Origin: Owenia fusiformis
Taxonomy: Eukaryota > Annelida > Polychaeta > Sabellida > Oweniidae
DNA: 64,000 nt
Direction: 5' to 3'
Assembly: GCA_903813345.2 (NCBI GenBank)
Contig: CAIIXF020000010.1
Location: forward strand, 18,859,181-18,923,180
Below the pieces are notes generated by a model. It saw only the letters and a list, made by a program, of their open reading frames with translations, was not told the DNA's origin and did not search any database. This document shows positions 55,401-64,000 of this stretch, piece by piece (position 1 is the first letter of the stretch; each line of letters begins with the position of its first letter). Position numbers and translations under genes: made by a program.

Positions 55401-58400
55401 TGGTTGTTCCTTTCCTGTTCTTCTTGCTTTCTCTTCACTCTCTTTTCCTTTCCTTCCCTTCTCCTGTTCTGACTTATGTACACATTTGATATGGCATCCA
55501 TGATAAATTCAACTCTGGTCTCATCTCTGAGAATGTTAAGGAACTGAACTAGACAACAGCAACGCCAAAGTGTAGCAAATCCAATCGACCAGCCATGGCT
55601 GGTATTTTTACAAACAAAGTATATAGCAAAAATGGCAGTCATTTTTTAAAATGGCCACTTTCTACCAAAAGTGTCATTAGAAAGTGTGCCATGGGATAAT
55701 TATGCAACGCTCTTGTATCTTATCACAATCAGCACTTTTTACAATACTTTATTCACTGAACTACCGGGACAAGACGGTACATCAGGTATGATTTATTTGT
55801 TATGCCTCGTCCTGTCCCGAATGTTCTGTCCCGTCTCGTCCCAAAATATTTTTGTCCCATGACATCCCATTATGAAGAATTAACACATTTAAGCATCTTA
55901 CATCAATTTGATTCATAAAGGATACATTTGATAGTGTGACTGACATATGATCTCCAGGTCATCTTGTATGGGGTACTGTCTGTCATAGTCTATAAGAAAC
56001 CTTTTGTCTGAGAGCAATGATGTCACTGCATGCAGATATTCCTCAATCGTCTTCTCAAGTTTTTCCCCATCACTGAAATTTAAATATCAAAATTCATTGC
56101 TCTGAAGTACAAACATACTTTTGCTAAGTGTAAATCGAGTAAATGGCATTCTTGCTTGAGTTGAGGTCTTTCTTTTGGCAAACTAATATAATTTTAGGTT
56201 GTGGTGCCAAAAATTAATGTACTTCCACCAAGCCATCCTCCTAAGCAGGTGTCCAGAATCCGAACCTCCTTCTTTCTTAATTGGGGAAATGCTAACTGCT
56301 TATCGCAGGGGGTAAAAAGAAAGAAGATATTCTGTATTTTGGAGCCCTGTGATCGGAGGATGCAATCAAGGAAACTAGAGACTTCATTGAAGCTATAAGC
56401 AAATATACTTGGTTTAACAACACTGACCTGGGACTAAGAACAGGTTCTATGTAGACCTTTGCGACCACCAAATGATAGAGTTTAGTCATATCCATCCTAG
56501 CCTTACATAGTAATCTCTGCAGCTCAATTTGTAACCTGAAAATGTATCCCATAATGCAATACATGTGTATGACATTGTCAGATGACTGGGTGAGTCTTGA
56601 CATATCCCACAATGCAATTTTTCATTACCGGACCTAATTACCGGACGCCTCAGAGGTGAAGTGAGATTGCATATTATGTCCATTCTAGCCTTGCATGATA
56701 ATTCTTGCAGCCTGCCGCAATATCCACAAATGTATCTGAGCTGTAACTTCATCGGAAATACAATTAGAAATGTATCATGTCCTGTCATTAATGCAAAAGT
56801 TATAACCATGAAAAGCCTCTATCAATGACTTCCAAGGAAATGTATGCAATGCACTAGCTTTTATACCAAAAAATATAGTAGGGATTCACAAAATGTTGGT
56901 GTGGTCACTTCTAAAAAATATCACTAATAACAGTGATTTACAATTGTTTTTCATACTGTATCTATGACAGCAGTACAAAAGATATCTGAATTTCAAGAAT
57001 TCATATTTACAGAAATGCTCCTGCTTTGACTTAAACATCCATATGAATCCAAAAGCCTGTGTCAATATTATTATGAAGCAGGCCCTTGTTTTGGTTGACA
57101 CACATTTGATTGCAAGCTGCCCATTTCTGTAATGGTAGACTATTAATGGAAGTAATGGTAGACTATATAAATGGTTGACTAACCTTTTATTTTTGAAGTC
57201 TTTATGGTTAACTGACTCTTTGATAACTGGAAGAACAGCATCATAGAAAGAAGACAATCTGAAAAAGAGAGATTCAATAATAAAGATGACAATTAGGCAC
57301 AATAAGAATTTCTACGAATCTAGCTCTAGCCATGATTATCAATGATTCTCCTTGCATAACACTCTCAAAAGTGAGCACTTATTACAGAACTAAATGTGGA
57401 TCTGCAATACACTCAATTCAGTTGATTCGACACACCCTTTATTCAGCCCTACAATTTTTAGCTTAAGTTTACTCCCAGGAGTTTACTTTTACAGCCTCTC
57501 TCACCATTACGTAGGGGGATAATGATATCAAGGAAAAGCGTAGCTAGTCTACAGCATGTTCATGAACACTGTATATATACAGCCATCAATTACCTCAAAA
57601 GGAGTCCTTCTCTATGGAACATTACACTAGCCTCTGTATGTATCTCAAGGTATGCTAGTAGAGTACTAGTTGTATCCTGGATGTAGTGTACAATGTCCTG
57701 AAGGTGATTCTCCCCTATGATGCCATTCTTGTTGATAGATGGCACTTCTATCTTCTGGGGTGAGGAGGATGCGTCTTTGATACCACATTGAGTGAGAATG
57801 TTGTCAAAAACCTACAATTATATTTAGTTAGGAGACTATAAAATGTACATGTAGGTAAATTCTGGTTAATTTTGAGATGGGGGAGTATATGTTTTATGAG
57901 GAAGGATAAGCAGTGACATGCTAATTCATTGAAATATCCAGAAATAACCCTAGAGTATACCACTGCAGTAAACAGATTTTGATCAATGTGTTGAAATTTC
58001 TGATTAATGATTTTCATTATCTGAACTAAAGTATTCTCATCCCAGTGTTCTCAATCTTCATTAAGTTTACCTGTAGAATGGTTGGTATTACCGCCTCTAA
58101 ATCTTCCCAGTACTGAGGCTGCTGGGTAAATATATTTTCTACCATTTTTGTGACGAGGCCCTGATTACTCTGGCCATATAAGGCACAAATGTCCATGATT
58201 TTTGGGATATCGAACAGGAAGTTCTCATACAAAATGTTCCCAAAAACAGCAGGAGTGATGTGGCTGTCCTAGGAAACAAAAAATAGAAAAATGTAATGTT
58301 AAATATTGCACTAGAATGTTCATCATCCTCAAAGGCATTATTAAGTCGGTAAATAGTAAATACAATCACCCGTGTAGAAGATGTCTAAATCACAATGAAT

Positions 58401-59812
58401 AAGAGCAGGATCGGAAAGGAAAAGGGTGCCATTCAATAGGCTGACACAGTAAAAATATGAGCAAGGCCTCATAGTGTAAATTAATAGGTAGGGCTCCCAT
58501 AAAAATGGATAAGAAAATCAATTCAGATGAATGGCAGTTTTCACTGTCAAAAAATTATTTACAGACATAGATAGAGCCAGACACTGACTAATCTATCCAA
58601 GCCATTAAAAGTAAATAGGAATTAAGTGAACCTTAAAAATTATTGGAGAAGTCCAACAAGCAATGATAAAGTCATGACTACTGTGCACTTTTTATGGGTG
58701 TACCTTTGATTCCTTATGTGTTGCTGTACGGAGGCATACCATGAAGACAAGTCTGTGGTGCTTCTGTTGAACCTCTTGGTTGCTCGGAGAAAGCAGGCCA
58801 AAATTGCCACCTCTGAAATATCATGTTTTATCATAGATATACTCTACTTATTACCACCTTCTTGCTATCACAGATCATAATTTTCATAGTTAAGTAATCT
58901 ATCTTAGTAATCTCAAATGTTACCTACAGGTATATGGCCTTTCCAGAGTGGCTCAATGTGAAATGAATATGAGCTGCTTATAAGCAGAAAAATGTTTTGT
59001 ACACATGAAATTGATTTACCTCTGATTTTTTGCAACAATTACTACTTTGGATATTAAGCATTTTGGATAACATATGCTTCAGTGATTATTTGGAGAGAAT
59101 CTGCCAAGTTGCTATCACATTTGAATGTGGCTATCGAGCCTCTCTACAAATTGGGCCTTTATTGATGTACTTATAACAATAAGTTTCTCACCTCGGGGCA
59201 TGTGTCAGGAAAGAGTCAATACACAGTTGCAAGGTTGGGTCAAACACCATCTATAACATTTAAAGTTGGGTGGTATGTCAATTTAATTACTTACAAGAAG
59301 CAAATAGTTAATGTGGTAAAATACAATTACCAGTATTTATTTAAAAGTATGTGAACATTTCAATGATTTTTATCATCATCCTGAAATATGGCTGCTTTTA
59401 TTGCTCTCAACAAGCTTGTGAAGTAGTCAAATCAATGAAAACAGAAAATGGGTAATACTCATTATCAAATATTAACAAAACCTTATCCAGGGCTTGAGGT
59501 ATATAGCTTTTGTTTTGGACTGTAACTACTCAAAAAAATCAAGTGAGGGAATTTACTTCTCATTTCACAATTTCAAGCACTCTGACAGTATTCTTTTTGC
59601 CAACTGATGCTAATAAAAAAGAATCAAAATATTGTACACAAATGTTTCTATACCTGAGACCAGAATCTGTTGTGTGGTTGTTTCAACAGCCATTCTAGAT
59701 CATCAATAATAGCTAGAGTCCTTTCTGTCCATTCTTCAATACTGGCCCCATCTATTGACAGTGGAGGTGCTTTATACACAAGAAACTCTATGTCCTCCTT
59801 CCAATAGGGATC
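52407..59812 (-). CDS. ASCC2: Activating signal cointegrator 1 complex subunit 2 (CUE domain), 14 exons, first coding exon not found
   Basis: Ubiquitin-binding subunit of the ASCC complex (with ASCC3 helicase), which splits collided ribosomes and recruits ALKBH3 for alkylation repair. Exons: 59812-59654, 59250-59192, 58812-58704, 58268-58071, 57811-57594, 57258-57184, 56535-56428, 56072-55926, 55526-55322, 54877-54770, 54308-54205, 53640-53506, 53302-53072, 52767-52407. The phases agree and give 738 residues (human 757). Conserved blocks: YENFLFDIPKIMDICALYG, NIFTQQPQYW, the CUE core VKDLLPDLGEGFIE then EYNYDVERVINGVLE, NIFDNDEFDIF, YEDEYDDTYDQNTVGADD, and the C-terminal KATRANHNRK tail ending KGMM. 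The 55526-55322 exon carries a basic/glutamate-rich coiled-coil-like stretch longer than in human. Only ~30 N-terminal residues are missing; that exon may lie right of 59812 or beyond the window. Confidence 0.94.
53767..53880 (+). repeat. Strand-biased dispersed repeat, copy 7 (ASCC2 intron)
   Basis: ACAAGGCATTACAATGCAAA, ATGTCACAACCTGTCATTTG, ACCAAGTGCCAAACACGAAT. Same orientation, ~125 bases upstream of the exon at 53640. The 3' part is poorly preserved. Confidence 0.75.
55548..55700 (+). repeat. Internally deleted copy C of the GGCGGCCATTTT element, beside an ASCC2 acceptor
   Basis: AGACAACAGCAACGCCAAAG through ACCAAAAGTGTCATTAGAAA matches the first ~145 bases of copies A and B, then runs directly into GGGATAAT, the family's 3' terminus. 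It begins ~20 bases upstream of the acceptor of the exon at 55526. Confidence 0.7.
56234..56362. mobile_element. MITE with CATCCTCC ends, copy 2
   Basis: CATCCTCCTAAGCAGGTGTC and GATCGGAGGATG ends. The interior GCTTATCGCAGGGGGTAAAA is the inverse of copy 1 at 20455-20699. Shorter by internal deletion. Confidence 0.65.
56640..56755 (-). pseudogene. Decayed partial duplicate of the ASCC2 exon at 56428-56535
   Basis: On the minus strand GTTACAGCTCAG, then CTGCAAGAATTATCATGCAA and GGCTAGAATGGACATA resemble exon sequence GTTACA...CTGCAGAGATTACTATGTAA and GGCTAGGATGGATATG (about 78% over 37 bases). A ~26-base insertion separates the two matching parts. Flanks also repeat: ATTGCATTGTGGGATA versus ATTGCATTATGGGATA. 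There is no good acceptor, so it is probably not spliced in. Confidence 0.5.
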
Positions 59813-59844
59813 CTGAAAAAAGATGTAGTTGAGGGTGTCCAGTA

Positions 59845-59985
59845 CAGGGTATGCAAAAAGACATCTACATTTTTTATTTTGATGTATTTTTTGACAGGAT
59901 GTGTAGAAATCAATTTTACAATTGTTCCTAAAGTTTGATGAATAAATCTTGAGAGTTTTCGAATAATAAAAACTAATAAAGGTAC
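59845..59985 (+). mobile_element. Dispersed CAGGGT-ended repeat, second copy
   Basis: TACAGGGTATGCAAAAAG, TTGTTCCTAAAGTTTGATGA, ATAAATCTTGAGAG aligns with 11578-11755. Confidence 0.5.
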
Positions 59986-60080
59986 ACCAACAGAGGTTTA
60001 TTTGAAAAACTACAATTTCCTAGCCTTTGATCAGTGCAACCCTACAGATTTCAGGATAGTGCTACTGCAACATTCTACAA

Positions 60081-60110
60081 TGATACGAGGGTTGTCCCAG
60101 AAGTAATGCA
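60081..60110 (+). mobile_element. Mariner-type terminal sequence
   Basis: TACGAGGGTTGTCCCAGAAG, then TAATGCA is a typical mariner inverted-repeat end. Nothing else of the element is recognisable, and the MITE at 60114 directly follows it. Confidence 0.45.
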
Positions 60111-60113
60111 CTA

Positions 60114-60528
60114 CAGGGTGTCCCGAAAGTATGGGCCCCGCCTAGGCACACATATACTAATGTCTCCATCATGTCATATTTCATTTAAAGCTCATCCAAA
60201 GTTACATTTATTTGCCAAGTATCATGGTCCAATTAACAAATTGGAAAAAGTTACAGGCATTTTAAAATTTAGTGTTTGGCCAAAATTAAAGTCAGTTTTA
60301 CACCAAAATAATAGTCAATGTTTTTCCCTTGTCATTATGGACACAATTTCCACTATATCTGGACTTACTCAGACGGAGAAAATAAATACACTGAGGTAAG
60401 AATTTATTACATGTGCGACAGCATGTAATTTTCATAGCTTTTGTAATTCGTTACATGTATGTTCCCCACTGTAGTTTGTTCAGTGCAATCTTACACTGTC
60501 TTACACTTGCACAATCAGGTACACCCTG
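60114..60528. mobile_element. 415-bp Tc1/mariner-type MITE
   Basis: TA then CAGGGTGTCCCG at the left (60112-60125), ACACCCTG then TA at the right (60521-60530). The open frame running through its left part has no family resemblance and is treated as chance. Confidence 0.7.
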
Positions 60529-60715
60529 TAAATCCATCAGGTGTTCTTACGTCGATAGTCAGAAAAATGAAAATGAGGAAATACTGAACGAATGAAGAGA
60601 GCTGGACCCGGGGCCGGGGAGCTGGAGTATGAAAACACAGTCAGAGAGAATGTTTCTGGCGAAAGGAGATTCTGGGATTTCAAATACTTGAAGTTGGGAA
60701 ACCGGAATGGCTTAC

Positions 60716-61000
60716 CTTTTTTAATTTCCGAAACTCTCCGAAACTAGCTCATCTTGGTGACTGTAAATTGCACAGCTGTATTCAATGGAGTCTTGTCATA
60801 TTCAATCAGCCTCAATTTTAAAGTGTATATTTTATTTTTAACGTGATTTCATCGTTTTTTGTCAACTGGTAAGAATATGCGGGGCAAATGGCAAAATGGA
60901 TGACTTTTGACCTGACCTACACCGATGGCGGTGACGTCATCAATTTTATCTATACAAATTCTATTTGGTCACGTGACCTTGTGCCAGAAGTCCGACTTTT
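60716..61000 (-). promoter_or_regulatory. Likely ASCC2 promoter and untranslated first exon
   Basis: A perfect CRE, TGACGTCA (60932-60939), and a palindromic GTCACGTGAC (60968-60977) lie 35 bases apart. Downstream on the minus strand, a donor-like AAAAG|GTAAGC ends a possible leader exon at 60716. No in-frame ATG connects this leader to the first known coding exon, so it would be untranslated. The E-box block TTTGGTCACGTGACCTTG matches the one at the SNX27 start at 17 of 18 positions. Promoter identity is inference. Confidence 0.45.
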
Positions 61001-61198
61001 TGGTCAGTCGACCTGTTCAAAGTACATTCATTTCAGAGCAATTTAGGAAACAATATTTTCTATCTACGTCGATTACAAAGCATGTTTAAAAAATAAGGTA
61101 CGTAAATTTCACAGTCAGCACTATCAATGGTATATTCTAAAAATATAGGGAATAGTATATAGAGACTAAAAGTCCAAAAGGCTTTTGTGACAATATTT

Positions 61199-61405
61199 CC
61201 CGGAAGTGTTATATTTCCATTTATCCTTCAAACTGTGACATTTATGCTAATAACTCGACATGTATATGATTCTTACATACCCAATACGATCAAAAACGTT
61301 ACTAACATACCAAATGAAAGGTGATTTCCTGGTCAAACTTGCAAAAGTTTGTCCAAATTCGCACTTGAACCGAATATTTACCGGAAGTGTTTATATTTCC
61401 ATTTA
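61199..61405 (+). repeat. Direct repeat pair with ETS-like CCGGAAGTG
   Basis: CCGGAAGTGTTATATTTCCA at 61200 and CCGGAAGTGTTTATATTTCC at 61381, ~180 bases apart. CCGGAAGTGG recurs at 62601. May be remnants of another dispersed element. Confidence 0.5.
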
Positions 61406-61774
61406 GGTGTCACTACAGTAAATCATTGAAAAATATTGAAAAAAATCACAAAATTCAAGTTTGGGATACATATCGCCATTTTCGAACGAATTAGCCCATA
61501 CAATAACTATATTTCTGCGTTCCCCTATACATAACCTTCATCTTGACCATACATTTAACATAGGGTTTGCGTCTCGATTTTTAAATATCACTACGCCAAC
61601 ATAGGGACTCATTTTTAGGTAAAATCCCTGCTTCACCGATGAAAATTAACGAATAAAGTAGTTCCAGTTTACGGCACTATATTTTGGCGATTTCTTTCTA
61701 AAATGGCACATTTAGAAAGTAATTGGCCTCAGCTTTACATACATACCTCAAATGGCCACAATGCATATACTTAA

Positions 61775-62530
61775 AGTGCCATGGAAGTTAACAGGAAATG
61801 ACAAAACAGGAATTGACAATTTTTTTTTGTATTTTTAGACATTTTTTGAACAAAGATAACAGAGTTCTGTTTTGACCTCCAGTCAATTCAACTAGTTCCA
61901 AATACCATTTACAGGTCCAGGATCACAATGTTCATGGTCAGAATGACCCTAAACATGATGAAGTAATCTTCTCCGCCCTATGAAAATGTGACTGAAAAAT
62001 AGCTAAAAGTAGGTGCTCAGGAAAGGTCAATGAACAGAATCTTGTGATTTTTCCAGTAAATGTGTCCAATGTATTGCTCTAATGATACAATCTTTGAAAA
62101 TTTGATATCATTCATAGAAAAAGAAAAAAATTGAAAAAAACTGATTTGAAAAGCAATCTATTTTCCTTTTTATGACCGCCATTTTTGTTTAAGAAAATTT
62201 TCTAAAATTTCAAAGATTGTATCAGTTAGAGCATTATATTGGGCACGTTTTCTGAAAAATTCAAAAGATTCTGTTCAGTGACCTTCCCTAGCTCCTACTT
62301 TTAGCTTTTTTTCAGTCACACTTTCAAAGGGCTAAAAAGGTTATTTCATCATGTTTAGGGTCATTCTGACCATGCACATTGTGATCCTGGTCATGTAAAT
62401 GATATGTGGAAATAGTTAAATTGACTGGAGGTCAAACCAGAACTCTGTTATCTTTGTTCAAAAAATGTCTAAAAATGCAAAAAAAATTTCACTTCCTGTT
62501 TCGTCATTTCCTGTTAACTTCCATGGCACC
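61775..62530. mobile_element. 756-bp foldback element with TTAA target duplication
   Basis: TTAA at 61771-61774 and 62531-62534. The left arm AGTGCCATGGAAGTTAACAG pairs with CTGTTAACTTCCATGGCACC. The arms stay paired for ~330 bases (GGTCAGAATGACCCTAAACA with its complement near 62355; ATGATACAATCTTTGAAA near 62082 with TTTCAAAGATTGTATCA near 62207). A ~75-base loop separates the arms. Non-coding. Confidence 0.9.
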
Positions 62531-62534
62531 TTAA

Positions 62535-64000
62535 ACCTACTATGCACACCATTGAAGTTGGCATGGCTTTGTTTTTAAGTATTAAAAAACACTGTCCTAC
62601 CCGGAAGTGGTATTTACCGTAGTAACACCTTAATATCCAAAAATGGAAAAATTTTACCATGATAATTTATGCTCATTCAGCATTTTTTCAAACAATTGAG
62701 TTATTTCATGCTCAAAACAGCTGGATTTTCACTTTTAACACATTTTGCTACAAAATCTAGTCATATTTGGGGAAATAGGTGAGGGCTGAGTCTCTAAAAA
62801 CTGGCCAAAATGACCTAAAATTGGGTCATCAACTTCAGACATCTCATGCAAAAAATTTAGATGCAAAATCCCCGAGATTATCTCATTTTGTAAATCATTA
62901 TAGCAATGCCTTTCAAGTATTACACAGAATGTACTGAAATGTATGTTGCTAAATGCAAATATTTTGAGTCAAATGTGGTCCCCATGTGGAAAATCTGCCC
63001 TTTTTCTCCCCTTTACGCCAGTTAGGCCCCAGTGTATTGTGACATCATACTCATACCATTGCTACAATGTAGCATTTTACAAATTAATCATGATTACTCT
63101 TCCTGTGATACACAGTTGAACACTGTTTTTGCATCGTGATATTCCCCAGTGTGTTGACTGATTACACGCCAGCTTACTTAGTTACTTACTAAGTACGCAA
63201 TAACCACCATCAAAGACCTGCCGGCACTGTGGCACCTATTTATTTTTGGGTTGGTAATGGAATTTTACAAGGGCAATACGAGAAGAATTCAATTTTTCAG
63301 AATTTCATGATAATTACGGTAGATTTTACGGTAGTTTGAACAAGAATACTTTAAATTCCAGCAGAAATATTGTAGTTTTCAAATATTTACGGTATATTTT
63401 TAGGCTGTTCTTATAGAAAAAATCGAATTATAATAAAATATTTTACGGTAGATTTTGGTAAAATTACAGTAGATTTTTTACGGTCGTGTTTACAGGAAAA
63501 AACAGTAATTTTTACGGTATTTGTGTTTTTTTACCGAAAAAACGAATATTTTATGGTAGATGCCGGTAAAAATACGGTAGGTTGGCAGGTATGAGTTACC
63601 ATGGCAACCGTGGAAATGGGTAAAAATGAGAGCAAAAAACACCCAGACCTGCCATAATGGCACTTATTTTCAAAATATTTCGAGACATACACATTTTCCT
63701 AAACTTTGATATCATCTAGAACAATTCTAGACAACAAAAATATCAAAAATTGGGGGAAGGTTTATCACTTCAATTTTTTGCAAGCCTTGGTCAAAGTAAA
63801 GCACTCATTTTCACTTTAGAATCACCTATTATCGCCCAAATGGCTATATGTTGTCCAGGTCGCCATGTTAAAAGTAGAAATAGAATGCTCTTCAGACAAT
63901 GTTAGATAGCTTTCCTTTATCACGGAACAAAGATCTTTGCACTGGTATGCCCATTTCCATGAGATAATGCACGTGACCCACCATGGTTTGGGACCATTAT
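62535..64000. other. Right end: degenerate TTTACGGTA repeats, no gene seen
   Basis: Between 63310 and 63590 the octamer-like motif (T)TTACGGTA occurs about ten times at irregular spacing, with TACCG inversions. AGACCTGCC occurs before and after it (63212, 63645). No exon with ASCC2 N-terminal resemblance was found. Confidence 0.45.

Noticed and set aside
60034-60399. 121-codon plus-strand frame
   Set aside because: It overlaps a mariner-type end and the 415-bp MITE and has no family motif.
60560-60720. Minus-strand frame reading AIPVSQLQVFEIPES, slightly like the ASCC2 N-terminus PALPLDQLQI
   Set aside because: No ATG in frame, a stop just upstream, no acceptor or donor in the right phase. 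The resemblance is short and may be chance.
60917-60940. Minus-strand ATG at the CRE giving MTSPPS with a possible donor in phase 0 to the first known ASCC2 exon
   Set aside because: It would overlap the CRE, uses a weak GTGTAG donor and leaves out ~25 conserved-length residues. Not supported enough to call the start.
1-64000. Retrovirus, LTR element, Polinton or LINE copies
   Set aside because: I looked for reverse transcriptase, integrase, capsid or long terminal repeats and saw none that could be supported by eye.

Overview
This is a piece of an animal nuclear genome. It is AT-rich and repeat-dense, with spliced genes whose introns obey GT-AG on the minus strand or the plus strand. The encoded proteins are close in length and domain order to their human counterparts. 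The organism is probably a marine invertebrate: a non-vertebrate deuterostome (hemichordate-like) or a lophotrochozoan. I cannot decide between these from sequence alone. I see no retroviral or LTR element, CRISPR array, rRNA or tRNA gene.

Four protein genes are supported by exon-by-exon reading. Three lie in a row on the minus strand. (1) DAP3/MRPS29, the mitoribosomal small-subunit GTP-binding protein mS29: six 5' exons at 7591-3878, with the 3' half outside the window. (2) SNX27, the PDZ-PX-FERM endosomal recycling adaptor: 14 exons from 51129 to 11484, 544 codons plus stop, apparently complete. (3) ASCC2, the CUE-domain subunit of the ASC-1 ribosome-quality-control and DNA-alkylation-repair complex: 14 exons from 59812 to 52407, lacking only the first short coding exon. 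The fourth gene (4) lies on the plus strand, nested inside SNX27 intron 4: a five-exon gene at 23420-26444 for a secreted protein of 319 residues resembling N-formylglutamate amidohydrolase.

The rest is repeats. Positions 1-3640 hold a nest of an inverted-repeat element, hAT-like and mariner remnants. Minisatellites lie at 4152 (32-bp unit), 9952 (~31 bp), 10333 (55 bp), 32051 (60 bp) and 38554 (29 bp). SNX27 introns carry foldback elements, including a 3.8-kb one at 13793-17569, and arrays of a GGCGGCCATTTT motif (40.1-41.4 and 43.5-44.4 kb). MITEs with TA, TTAA, 5-bp and 8-bp target duplications are numerous. A short dispersed repeat is present in seven copies, all in the same orientation, and three of them abut SNX27 splice sites.

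The genes do not form an operon. DAP3 acts in mitochondrial translation, SNX27 in endosome-to-surface recycling with retromer, ASCC2 in rescue of stalled ribosomes and alkylation repair, and the nested hydrolase is predicted to act outside the cell. The SNX27 start region and the likely ASCC2 promoter share a near-identical 18-bp E-box block, hinting at common regulation.
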